Assembly: GCA_016742215.1 (NCBI GenBank)
Contig: JACVCC010000004.1
Span: forward strand, 309,006 to 373,005
Source of the DNA: Brevundimonas sp.
Lineage (GTDB): Bacteria; Pseudomonadota; Alphaproteobacteria; Caulobacterales; Caulobacteraceae
Direction of reading: 5' to 3'
Length of the DNA: 64,000 nt
Part shown: positions 26,566 through 34,824 of the stretch, piece after piece
Position numbering within the stretch: the stretch's first letter is position 1
Layout of the letters: each line of letters begins with the position of its first letter
Translations under genes and position numbers: made by a program
Notes under the pieces: model-generated
The model's database searches: none
Told to the model about the DNA's origin: nothing
The model's input: the letters and a program-made list of their open reading frames with translations, nothing else

Positions 26566-29262
26566 ATGAACGCTGCCGCCGACGATCAACTGCGCGAGGA
26601 AGTCCGCCTGCTCGGCGGGCTGCTAGGCGAGGTCATCCGTGACGAGGGCGGGCAGGAGCTCTACGACCGCATCGAGGCGGTGCGGCAGGCCTCGGTCGCC
26701 TGGCACAGGGATGCGGGCTCTGCGGACGCCGAGCGGCTGGAAGCCCTGCTGGGCGAGCTGTCGCTGGATCAGGCCGTGGGGCTGGCCCACGGCTTCGCCG
26801 TCTTCTCCCTGCTGGCCAATGTGGCCGAGGATCGCGCCGGCCAGCGTCGCGCGCGCTTGCAGACCGCCGAGGGCGACCGCCCGGACACCGCCGACGGCGC
26901 CCTGGCCCGGTTGGAGGCCGCCGGCCGCACCACCGCCGACGCCCGCGACCTGCTGGCCGGCGCCCTGATCTCGCCGGTGCTGACCGCCCACCCCTCGGAG
27001 GTGCGGCGCAAGAGCGTGATCGACCGTATCGCCGCCGTCTCGGATGTGCTGGACGCCTGTGACCGCAACGGGCCCGCCTGCGATCTGGAAACCCGGAACG
27101 CCGGCCTGCGCCGGCAGGCGACCATCCTGTGGACCACGCGCCTGGCCCGGCAGGCCGGATTGAAGGTGCAGGACGAGATCGACACGGTCGTCTCCTTCCT
27201 CGACAGCATCTTCCTGCATGTCGCCCCGGCCCAGCTGGCCGACTGGCGCAAGCGGCTGGACGCGCCGGATCTCGAGGCTTTCATCCGCATCGGCACCTGG
27301 GTCGGCGGCGATCGGGACGGCAATCCCAATGTCGACGGAGCGGTGCTGGAAGCCGCCATCGCCGCCCAGTCGCGGGCCGTGCTTCGCTTCTATCTGCGCG
27401 AAGTGAACGCGCTCGGCGCCGAGCTGAGCCTGTCAGCTTCCCTCGCCGACGTCTCCGCCGAGCTGGCGGCCTTGGCTAGCGCGTCCGGTGACACGTCGCC
27501 CCACCGTGCGGACGAGCCCTATCGCCGGGTCCTGAGCCATGTGTACGCCCGGCTGGCGGCGACCCATCCCGTGCTGACCGGCCAGCCCGCGCCGTTGGCG
27601 GCCCTTTTCGAGGCCGAACCCTATTCCGGCCCGGACGCCTTCCGCGCCGATCTGAAGGTCATCCGCGACAGCCTCATCGCCCATCACGGAGCCATCTTCG
27701 CCGACGACCGCCTGGCCCGACTGATCACCGCCGCCGACATCTTCGGTTTCCACATGGCGACGCTGGACCTGCGCCAGAACGCCGACGTGCACGAGCGGGT
27801 CGTGGCCGACCTGTTGAAGGTCGCCGGCGTCTGTCCCGACTATCTGGCGCTGGACGAGGACGCCCGGCTGGATCTGCTGTCCGCCGAGCTCGCCTCCGGC
27901 CGCCTGCTGTTCAATGCCTGGGCGGAGTACGAGCCGGAGACGATCAAGGAGCGTGAAATCCTGCTGGCCGCAGCCCGCGTGCTGGCCCGGTTCGGGCCGC
28001 AGGCGATCCGGACCCACATCGTCTCCAAGACCGACGCCCCGTCCGATCTGCTGGAGGTCTATCTGCTGCTCAAGGAGGTCGGGCTGTATCGCCCCGAAGC
28101 GCCAGAGACCTGCCCGATCCAGGCGGCCGCCCTGTTCGAGACCATCGACGACCTTCGCGCCTCGCGCCCGACCATGGAGCGGGTGCTGAAGGAGCCCTCC
28201 GCCCTCGCCGTCGCCCGGGCGCGCGGGGTCCAGGAGGTGATGATCGGCTATTCGGACTCCAACAAGGACGGCTCCTACCTGACCTCGACCTGGGAGCTGC
28301 ATCAGGCGTCGCGGGAACTGCTGGACGTCGTCGGCGAGGCCGGAGTGCGGCTACAGTTGTTCCACGGTCGGGGCGGCGCCGTGGGCCGCGGCGGCGGCTC
28401 CAGCTTCGCCGCCGTGCTGGGCCAGCCGCAGGGTACCGTTGCCGGCCGCATTCGCGTGACGGAACAGGGCGAGGTCATCGCCAACAAGTACGGCGAGCCT
28501 GAGGTCGCACGCCGCAACCTCGACGCCCTGACCTGCGGCGTTCTGCTGGCCTCGCTGGCTCCGCCGCCGGACGCCGAACTGACCCGCCGCCACGGCGCGA
28601 CGCTGGACCGGCTGTCCGCCGCCTCGATGCAGGCCTATCGGAAGCTGGTCTACGAGACCGACGGCTTCGTCGACTATTTCCGCGCCGCCACCCCCATCGC
28701 CGAGATCGCCGATCTGAAGATCGGCTCGCGGCCGGCGTCGCGCTCGACCTCGACCGCCATCGAGGATCTGCGCGCCATTCCCTGGGTGTTCAGCTGGAGC
28801 CAGAGCCGGGTGATGCTGCCGGGCTGGTTCGGCTTCGGCTCGGCGATCGAGGGCGTCGAGTCGGGCGAACTGCAAACGATGTACCGCGACTGGCCCTTCT
28901 TCCGGACGCTGGTGCAGAACATGGAGATGGTCATGGCCAAGGCCGACATGACCATCGCCCGCCGTTACGCCTCGCTGGTCCCGGACCGCGCCCTGGCCGA
29001 CCGCATCTTCGGCGAGATCCTGACGGAGTGGGAGCGGACCGAGGCCGCGGTCCTGACAATCACCGGGCAGGAGGCCCTGCTGGGCGGCCAGCCCGAGCTG
29101 GACCGGCTGATCCGCCTGCGCATGCCCTATGTCGAACCGCTGAACCATGTGCAGATCGAGCTGATCCGCCGCCGCCGCGCCGGTGACGACGACCCGCGCG
29201 TGCGGGAGGGCATTCTGCTGGCCCTGAACGGCGTCGCCGCCGGCCTGCGCAACAGCGGCTGA
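26566..29262 (+). CDS. ppc: Phosphoenolpyruvate carboxylase
   Basis: Carboxylates PEP with bicarbonate to oxaloacetate, refilling the TCA cycle. The 898-residue reading has catalytic His in LTAHPSEVRRKSV, GTWVGGDRDGNPNV, the Lys region GYSDSNKDGSYLTS, the glycine-rich catalytic loop FHGRGGAVGRGGG, and SRPASRS near the bicarbonate site. The C-terminus NSG replaces the more usual NTG. The ATG at 26566 follows GAGAG; an in-frame ATG at 26503 would add 21 residues. Confidence 0.96.
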   Translation: MNAAADDQLREEVRLLGGLLGEVIRDEGGQELYDRIEAVRQASVAWHRDAGSADAERLEALLGELSLDQAVGLAHGFAVFSLLANVAEDRAGQRRARLQTAEGDRPDTADGALARLEAAGRTTADARDLLAGALISPVLTAHPSEVRRKSVIDRIAAVSDVLDACDRNGPACDLETRNAGLRRQATILWTTRLARQAGLKVQDEIDTVVSFLDSIFLHVAPAQLADWRKRLDAPDLEAFIRIGTWVGGDRDGNPNVDGAVLEAAIAAQSRAVLRFYLREVNALGAELSLSASLADVSAELAALASASGDTSPHRADEPYRRVLSHVYARLAATHPVLTGQPAPLAALFEAEPYSGPDAFRADLKVIRDSLIAHHGAIFADDRLARLITAADIFGFHMATLDLRQNADVHERVVADLLKVAGVCPDYLALDEDARLDLLSAELASGRLLFNAWAEYEPETIKEREILLAAARVLARFGPQAIRTHIVSKTDAPSDLLEVYLLLKEVGLYRPEAPETCPIQAAALFETIDDLRASRPTMERVLKEPSALAVARARGVQEVMIGYSDSNKDGSYLTSTWELHQASRELLDVVGEAGVRLQLFHGRGGAVGRGGGSSFAAVLGQPQGTVAGRIRVTEQGEVIANKYGEPEVARRNLDALTCGVLLASLAPPPDAELTRRHGATLDRLSAASMQAYRKLVYETDGFVDYFRAATPIAEIADLKIGSRPASRSTSTAIEDLRAIPWVFSWSQSRVMLPGWFGFGSAIEGVESGELQTMYRDWPFFRTLVQNMEMVMAKADMTIARRYASLVPDRALADRIFGEILTEWERTEAAVLTITGQEALLGGQPELDRLIRLRMPYVEPLNHVQIELIRRRRAGDDDPRVREGILLALNGVAAGLRNSG

Positions 29263-29401
29263 TCACCGTTCAGCTTTCCTCGATTTAATGCGGTGTCGCG
29301 ATTTCGCCGCCGAACTCTCACGCAGCCGAAACAGGACAGGCGCATCTCCCGCCCTGTCGCCGTCCCCCGGGCGACAGCCAAGCGATCCGAAGGAGACCGC
29401 C

Positions 29402-29701
29402 ATGAAAATTCTCGCCTCAGTGACCGTTGCCTGCGCCCTCGCCGTCGCCGGCGCCGCCTCCGCCCAGGAAGCCCGTATCGCCTACGGCGATCTCGACCTG
29501 ACCACCGCCGCGGGCGCCCAGGCCTTCGACGTCCGCATCCAGGCCGCCGCCCGCAAGCTGTGCCGCGAAGCCCGCCGCCCCGGCAGCGCCATCCCGGACC
29601 AGGACTACTGCCGCGCCGCCGTCCAGAACGAAGCCGTGCGCAACCTGCCGGCGACCTCGCGCGCCGACTACGCCTCGGCCCGACGCACCGTCGAACTGTA
29701 G
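29402..29701 (+). CDS. UrcA family exported protein 1
   Basis: A 99-residue protein with a signal peptide ending ASAQ, then the UrcA family pattern: IAYGDLDLTTAAGAQAFDVRIQAAARKLC, and a second Cys (DQDYCRAAV) that could form a disulfide. UrcA proteins are common in Caulobacterales and Sphingomonadales; their role is unknown. SD GAAGGAGA. It is followed 181 bp later by a paralogue. Confidence 0.88.
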   Translation: MKILASVTVACALAVAGAASAQEARIAYGDLDLTTAAGAQAFDVRIQAAARKLCREARRPGSAIPDQDYCRAAVQNEAVRNLPATSRADYASARRTVEL

Positions 29702-29713
29702 GACGGAACACCC

Positions 29714-29735
29714 GGAGCCGGCCCCGGCCGGCTCC
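29714..29735. terminator. GC hairpin between the two UrcA genes
   Basis: GGAGCCGGCC-CC-GGCCGGCTCC is a perfect 10-bp inverted repeat 12 bp after the first UrcA stop. No clear T-tract follows. The direct repeat CACATAAGCC occurs at 29744 and again at 29825 in the same gap, so part of the gap may have been duplicated with the gene. Confidence 0.45.
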
Positions 29736-29881
29736 GGCGCCTACACATAAGCCAGACTTGTTTCTGACTTTGCCATTCTCGGCCTGAAGTCACCTATTTG
29801 TCGCGCTTCTGCTCTGGCGGTCGTCACATAAGCCCATCATCTGCCTTGTCGTCGCACACACCGCGACAGGAGGATGATCCG

Positions 29882-30202
29882 ATGACCAAGACCCTGCTTT
29901 CCGTCGCCGCCCTTGGCCTGCTGACGGCCGCCCCCGCCTTCGCCCAGGACACCGTTCGCGTCCGCGTGAACGATCTGGACCTGTCGACCCGCGCCGGCGC
30001 CGTCGCCTTCGACGCGCGCGTCGCCGCCGAGGCCCGCACCGCCTGCCTGCGCGGCTCGCGCTCGATCCCCAACGCCATCTGCATCCAGCGCGTCCAGCGC
30101 GAGGTGCTGGCCCAGCTGCCACAGGCCCGTCAGGACGACTACGCCCGCGCCCGTCGCGCCGGCGACATCGAGGCGCGCGCCACCCCGGCCTGGCCGGCCT
30201 GA
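29882..30202 (+). CDS. UrcA family exported protein 2
   Basis: A 106-residue paralogue of the preceding gene: signal peptide ending AFAQ, then VRVNDLDLSTRAGAVAFDARVAAEARTAC and a second Cys in NAICIQRV. The longer, Arg/Ala-rich C-terminus distinguishes it. SD AGGAGG before the ATG at 29882. A strong terminator follows at 30253. It probably arose by tandem duplication. Confidence 0.87.
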   Translation: MTKTLLSVAALGLLTAAPAFAQDTVRVRVNDLDLSTRAGAVAFDARVAAEARTACLRGSRSIPNAICIQRVQREVLAQLPQARQDDYARARRAGDIEARATPAWPA

Positions 30203-30252
30203 CCGACGCCCGCGGCAGGAGGGTTCGGGTCCCTGTCGCCGACCGTCAAAGC

Positions 30253-30291
30253 AAAAGGCCCCGCGGATCGCTCCGCGGGGCCTTTCTTTTT
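30253..30291. terminator. Strong intrinsic terminator (convergent genes)
   Basis: AAAGGCCCCGCGGA and TCCGCGGGGCCTTT form a perfect 14-bp stem around TCGC, followed by TTTCTTTTT on the plus strand and preceded by AAAA, so it can stop transcription from both sides. It serves the UrcA gene (plus) and probably the M3 peptidase gene (minus). The stem core is nearly identical to the terminator after mdh. Confidence 0.93.
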
Positions 30292-30300
30292 GCCCTACCG

Positions 30301-30379
30301 CCCCACGCGCGGCGTGGGGCTGCTTGAGGGCGCCGTCTGCCCCTCAAGCAGCGAGCCCCCGCGGGGCGAGCGTTAGGGG
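30301..30379. repeat. Palindromic repeat with TGCTTGAG/CTCAAGCA core, copy 1
   Basis: CTGCTTGAGGGC...GCCCCTCAAGCAG (core at 30321-30350) is flanked by CCCCACGCGCGGCGTGGGG and GCGAGCCCCCGCGGGGCGAGCGTTAGGG. Its reverse complement aligns with 61711-61796. It lies between a terminator and the M3 peptidase stop codon. The structure resembles REP-type or other dispersed intergenic palindromes. Confidence 0.75.
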
Positions 30380-30387
30380 CCCCTGAC

Positions 30388-32559
30388 TTACGAAGTCGGG
30401 AAACCACGGACCTTCAGCAAGGCCGCCACTTCCGGGTCGCGGCCGCGGAACCGGCGATAGGCCTCGCCACGATCGGTCGTGTTGCCCTCGGCCAGGATGA
30501 TGGCCTTGTAGCGGGCGGCGATGTCCGGATTGAAGACGTCGCCCGACTCCTCGAAGTAAGCCCAGGTGTCGGCATCCATCACCTCGGACCAGAGATACGA
30601 GTAGTAGCCGGCCGAGTAGGCATCCGACGTGAACAGGTGATTGAACTGCGGCAGGCGGTGCCGCATCACGATCTCGCGCGGCATGCCCAGGCGGGCCAGG
30701 CTGTCGCGCTCGAAGGCGTCGATGTCAGTGGGCGGCGTGGCCTGGGTGTGCAGGTCCATGTCGACCAGGGCCGACGACAGATAGCTGACCGTGTCATAGC
30801 CCTGGTTGAAGGTGCCCGAGGCCTCGATCTTGTCGACCAGGGACTGCGGCATCGGCTGGCCGGTCTCGACGTGCTTCATGTAGCCGTCGAGGATCGGGCG
30901 GCTGAGCACCCAATGCTCGTGCACCTGCGACGGATACTCGACGTAGTCGCGCGGCGTGCCGCCCAGGGCCGGATAGGTATAGGCCGCCGACAGCGAGTGC
31001 AGGGCGTGGCCGAACTCGTGGAACAGGGTCTGGGCGTCGTCCAGCGAGATCAGGATCGGCTCGCCGCCCTCGGCCTTGGTGAAGTTGTTGTTGTTCGACG
31101 ACAGCACGTTCTTCACGCCGTCATAGGTCGAATAGCTGCGGTAGGTCGTGGCCCAGGCGCCCGAGCGCTTGCCGGCGCGCGAGAAGTCGTCCGAGTAGAA
31201 CAGGCCGACGTGGCTGCCGTCCGACTTGTTGACGACCTCGAACACCTCGACGTCCGGATGGAAGCCCGGCACCGTGCCGCGCGGCAGCGGTTTGAAGTCG
31301 AAGCCGTACAGGCGACCGGCCATGTAGAAGGCGCCGCGCTTGACGTTGTTCAGCTCGAAGTACGGCTTCAGCTCGTTCTGATCCAGGTCGTACTTCTGCT
31401 TCCGGACCTTCTCGGCATAGTACAGATAGTCCCACGGCTCGATGTCGTGGCCGGCGATCGCGCGCATGTCGGCGACCTCCTCGACGACGCGGGCCTTGGC
31501 CGGGGCCCAGACGCGCTCCATCAGCCCCATGGCTGCGGCGGGCGTCTTCGCCATGGTGTCCTGCATCCGCCATTCGGCGTGGTTGGCGAAGCCCAGCAGG
31601 CGGGCGCGCTCGGCGCGCAGGCGGACGATCTCGGCGATCGTCGCATTGGTGTCGTTGCCGTCGCCGTTGTCGCCGCGGTTCACGAACTTGCGCCAGACCT
31701 GCTCGCGCAGGCCGCGGTCGTCGGCGAAGCTGAGAAAGGGATCCACGCTCGAACGCGTGTTGACGATGGCCCAGCCCTGCACATTGCGCGAACGGGCGGC
31801 GGCGGCGGCCGCGGCCTTGTTCGACGCCGGCATCCCGGCCATGCCCGCCTCGGTCGGGATCACCGTCCAGGCGTTCTCGTCGGCCACGACCTTCTGACCG
31901 AAGGAGGTGAAGGCGTTCGACAGGGCGGTGTTGATGCGGCCCAGCTCGGCCTTGCCCGCGGCGTCCAGGGCCGCGCCGTTGCGGATGAAGGAATCGCGCG
32001 AACGTTCGGCCAGGCGGGTCTGCTCGGCCGTCAGGCCGGCGGCGCGGGCGTTGTCGGCGACGGCCTTCACGCGCTGGAACAGGCGCTCGTTGAACGTGAT
32101 CTCGTCGCCGGCGGCGGACATGATCGGCGAGACCTCACGGTCGACCTGCTGGTACTCGGCCGAGCCGATGTTGGAGGTCATCACGCCGTACAGGGCGCCG
32201 GCGCGCTGCAGCGGCTGGCCGGCCATCTGGGTGGCGACCAGGGTGTTGGCGAAGGTCGGCGGCTCCGGGTTGTTGGCGATCGCCTGATATTCGGCGCGGC
32301 GCAGCTCGATGCCTTCCAGCAGCGCTTCCTTCAGCTTGGCCGGGGTCACCCGATCCCACGGCGGCACGCCTTCGTACGGACCGGTCCACGGTTGCAGCAG
32401 CTCGGCGCGTGGGGTCTGGACCGGCAGCAGCGCACGCGCCACGGCGGCGTCGGCCTCAAGGGTGGCGGCAGGCGTTCCGCCCGTTCCCGCACCGGCGGTC
32501 GCACAACCCGAAAGCGCCACGAAGCTGCCTCCAGCGATAAGAAGGTGTCGTCTGTTCAC
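30388..32559 (-). CDS. M3 family zinc oligopeptidase, lipoprotein (dipeptidyl carboxypeptidase-like)
   Basis: A 723-residue metallopeptidase. It has the signal and lipobox LSGC (Cys19) after NRRHLLIAGGSFVA, a long helical shell, and zinc motif HEFGHALHSL with the third ligand Glu downstream (VEYPSQVHEHW). AYSAGYYSYLWSEVMDADTW is the conserved C-terminal block of Dcp/M3 enzymes. The start is GTG with SD GGAG. The lipid anchor places it in the envelope, unlike cytoplasmic E. coli Dcp and OpdA. Confidence 0.93.
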   Translation of the reverse strand: MNRRHLLIAGGSFVALSGCATAGAGTGGTPAATLEADAAVARALLPVQTPRAELLQPWTGPYEGVPPWDRVTPAKLKEALLEGIELRRAEYQAIANNPEPPTFANTLVATQMAGQPLQRAGALYGVMTSNIGSAEYQQVDREVSPIMSAAGDEITFNERLFQRVKAVADNARAAGLTAEQTRLAERSRDSFIRNGAALDAAGKAELGRINTALSNAFTSFGQKVVADENAWTVIPTEAGMAGMPASNKAAAAAAARSRNVQGWAIVNTRSSVDPFLSFADDRGLREQVWRKFVNRGDNGDGNDTNATIAEIVRLRAERARLLGFANHAEWRMQDTMAKTPAAAMGLMERVWAPAKARVVEEVADMRAIAGHDIEPWDYLYYAEKVRKQKYDLDQNELKPYFELNNVKRGAFYMAGRLYGFDFKPLPRGTVPGFHPDVEVFEVVNKSDGSHVGLFYSDDFSRAGKRSGAWATTYRSYSTYDGVKNVLSSNNNNFTKAEGGEPILISLDDAQTLFHEFGHALHSLSAAYTYPALGGTPRDYVEYPSQVHEHWVLSRPILDGYMKHVETGQPMPQSLVDKIEASGTFNQGYDTVSYLSSALVDMDLHTQATPPTDIDAFERDSLARLGMPREIVMRHRLPQFNHLFTSDAYSAGYYSYLWSEVMDADTWAYFEESGDVFNPDIAARYKAIILAEGNTTDRGEAYRRFRGRDPEVAALLKVRGFPTS

Positions 32560-32686
32560 GCGGATAACTCCGTCCGTCTTTGATCGTTGCCGGGGACCCT
32601 AGGCCTTACCGACCGGTGCTGTCACATGACAGCCCTGTAATCCTGCCCGGTGGACGCGGTGAGGCCATGCGGCTAAAGCCCGCGCC

Positions 32687-33538
32687 ATGGCCATTGGCGT
32701 TTTCGACTCCGGCGTGGGCGGACTGACCGTCCATCGCGAACTGACCCGTCGTTTCCCCGAGCGGGACTTCGTCTATCTGGCCGACCAGGCCAACGCCCCC
32801 TATGGCGGTCGCGGCGGCGAGGAGATCGTCGACCTGACCCGCGCCGGCTGTGAACGGCTGTTCGAGGCCGGGGCCAATGTCATCGTCCTGGCCTGCAACA
32901 CCGCCAGCGCCATCGCCCTGCGCCGTCTGCAGCAGACCTGGGTGCCCGAGGCGCGCGAGCGTCACGGCCGTCCGGTCAATGTGCTGGGCATCATCGTCCC
33001 GACCATCGAGGCGGCCACGGGCCTGCCCTGGACCTATGAGGCCGAGCGGCTGGGCGACAAGATCGAGGCGCTGGAGATCACCGGCGTCTTCTGCACCGCC
33101 GCCACGGCCATGAGCCGGGTCTACGAGATCGAGATCGACAAGCGCCGCGAGGACCTCGCCGTCTTTTCCGAACCCTGCCCTGGCCTCGCCGGCCTGATCG
33201 AGCTGGGCGCGCCGACCGAGGAACTTGACGTGGTGGTCCGCGACCATGTCGACGCCCTGCGCCGTCGCATCGGCCGTCATCCGGACAAGGCCATCCTCGG
33301 CTGCACCCACTACGAGATCGTCGCCGACGTCTTCGCCTCGGCCCTGCCGGAAGGCACGGCCCTGATCCACCAGCCGACCGCCGTGGCCGACGCGCTGGAA
33401 CGGTATTTCGAGCGGCATCCGGAATATGCGCTGGGCGGCTCGGGCCGTCGCGACTTCCTGACCACCGGCAAGGCCGGCCCGCAGTCGGATCTGGTCAGCC
33501 AGTTCTGGGGCGCGCCTCTGACCTTCCAGCCGGCTTGA
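32687..33538 (+). CDS. murI: Glutamate racemase
   Basis: Makes D-glutamate for peptidoglycan. The 283 residues include GVFDSGVGGLTV, YLADQANAPYGGR, and the two catalytic Cys, Cys70 in LACNTAS and Cys206 in GCTHYE. SGRRDFLTTGK near the C-terminus is also conserved. No other peptidoglycan gene is adjacent. Confidence 0.96.
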   Translation: MAIGVFDSGVGGLTVHRELTRRFPERDFVYLADQANAPYGGRGGEEIVDLTRAGCERLFEAGANVIVLACNTASAIALRRLQQTWVPEARERHGRPVNVLGIIVPTIEAATGLPWTYEAERLGDKIEALEITGVFCTAATAMSRVYEIEIDKRREDLAVFSEPCPGLAGLIELGAPTEELDVVVRDHVDALRRRIGRHPDKAILGCTHYEIVADVFASALPEGTALIHQPTAVADALERYFERHPEYALGGSGRRDFLTTGKAGPQSDLVSQFWGAPLTFQPA

Positions 33539-33582
33539 CGAAAGCCGTTCCCGGTCGCCCCATGCGGCCGGGAGGATCCGCC

Positions 33583-34143
33583 ATGCTGAAGACCCTGCTC
33601 GCCGCCGGCGCGATGGCCGCGGCCCTGATCGCCTCGCCTGCCGCCGCGCAGGTGATCGAGCGCAGCGAAGATCATTTCGTGCTGCGCCACGAGATCGATC
33701 TGGAATACCCGCCCGAGGACATGTGGACCGCGCTTGGCCAGATCGGCGAGTGGTGGGACAGCGCCCACACCTACAGCGGCGACGCCTCGAACATGTCGGT
33801 TACGCTGGAGCCGGGCGCCTGCTTCTGCGAACGGCTGGCCGACGGGACCGACTTCGAGCACGGGCGCGTCGTCGAGGCCGATCCGGAAACCGGCGTGCTG
33901 TTCGATGCGCCGCTGGGACCGCTGAAGGGCAAGGCGACCATGGCCCGCTGGAGCGTGGGCTGGACCGGCTCGCCCATGGGCGCGGGCACCCGACTGGTGA
34001 TCACCTATGTCGTCCGCGGTCCGGGCGTCGGCGCCTGGTCCGAGGGCGTGGATTCGGTGATGCGCATTCAGTACGGCCGCTACAGCCACTTCATGCACTA
34101 CGGAGAGACGCCGGCACCCTCGCCTCCCACCCCCACGCCCTGA
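33583..34143 (+). CDS. Exported SRPBCC-fold protein
   Basis: A 186-residue protein with a signal peptide (ALIASPAAAQ). The body resembles the START/polyketide-cyclase-like (SRPBCC) fold: HFVLRHEIDLEYPPEDMWTALGQIGEWWDSAHTYSGDASNMSV, then LPF-like core strands and a C-terminal helix (GVDSVMRIQYGRYSHFM). These proteins bind hydrophobic ligands; the ligand here is unknown. The ATG at 33583 follows SD GGGAGG. The 3' end overlaps the opposing DUF2306 gene by 53 bp, unusually long, and encodes a Pro-rich tail. Confidence 0.8.
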   Translation: MLKTLLAAGAMAAALIASPAAAQVIERSEDHFVLRHEIDLEYPPEDMWTALGQIGEWWDSAHTYSGDASNMSVTLEPGACFCERLADGTDFEHGRVVEADPETGVLFDAPLGPLKGKATMARWSVGWTGSPMGAGTRLVITYVVRGPGVGAWSEGVDSVMRIQYGRYSHFMHYGETPAPSPPTPTP

Positions 34144-34720
34144 GCCACAGCTCCATCAGCACCAGGTTCGGGACCCAGCACAGGATGGCGATCGCCGGAT
34201 AGGCGACGGCGAAATCCAGTCCCCGGATTTCCGCCAGCGGGATCATGATGCGCAAGGTCACTGCGGCGAAGGTCAGGGACAGGCTGCGCAGCATCCAGCG
34301 GCGGTGCTGGGCGAAGTCGCCGGAAATGGCCCGCCGCCACCCCATGGCCGTCGTGCCGAACCAGCAGAGAGCCAACAGGCTGAAGGCCACGCTCGCGACC
34401 GGCCCCGCCGTGCTGGTCAGCGCCAGTCCCAGCCCGGCGACCGCGCCGGTCAGGCAGGCGACCACATAGATCCGGCCGGCGATGCGATGCCACCGCCGCC
34501 TCGGCCCGCGCCATGTCACCAGCTGGAACGCGCCGAGCGCCAGCGCGACCACCCCGCCGCCGACATGAGCCAGAAACACCACCGGCCGCGCCTGCAGATG
34601 CCCCGCCATGCCCTCGGCCATGAAGGGCTCGGGCAGCAGGAAGCGCGCGCTGAACAGGGCGACCGCCAGACACATCAGGGCCAGAAGTCCGAACAGGGTA
34701 TGGGTCGCGACGCGCTGCAT
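34091..34720 (-). CDS. DUF2306 family membrane protein
   Basis: A 209-residue integral membrane protein with about seven hydrophobic segments. DUF2306 features include HVGGGVVALALGAFQLV, RWHRIAGRIYVVACLTGAVAGL and FAQHRRWMLRSLSLTFAAVTLRI, with His and Arg residues at membrane borders that might bind heme or cofactor. The function is unknown. It is divergent from a membrane LytTR regulator, a pairing that suggests the regulator controls it. Confidence 0.83.
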   Translation of the reverse strand: MQRVATHTLFGLLALMCLAVALFSARFLLPEPFMAEGMAGHLQARPVVFLAHVGGGVVALALGAFQLVTWRGPRRRWHRIAGRIYVVACLTGAVAGLGLALTSTAGPVASVAFSLLALCWFGTTAMGWRRAISGDFAQHRRWMLRSLSLTFAAVTLRIMIPLAEIRGLDFAVAYPAIAILCWVPNLVLMELWLRAWGWEARVPASLRSA

Positions 34721-34783
34721 TCGGGATCTCCGGGAAAGGGGAGCCGCCCGCTTGAACGCATCGGCCGGGCCGTGCAGCTTGGC

Positions 34784-34816
34784 TTTCGCGAACGGCGTGA
34801 TCCGTTTCGCGAACGG
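34784..34816 (+). promoter_or_regulatory. Direct repeat TTTCGCGAACGG x2 (probable LytTR operator)
   Basis: Two identical 12-bp copies start at 34784 and 34805, exactly 21 bp apart (two helical turns). LytTR-domain regulators typically bind pairs of direct repeats with about this spacing. The second copy overlaps the region just ahead of the LytTR gene RBS (GGGAG), suggesting autoregulation. Confidence 0.65.
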
Positions 34817-34824
34817 GAGCGGGC

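Noticed and set aside
30637-32583. 648-residue plus-strand ORF
   Set aside because: Antisense of the M3 peptidase, with no motifs and no RBS.
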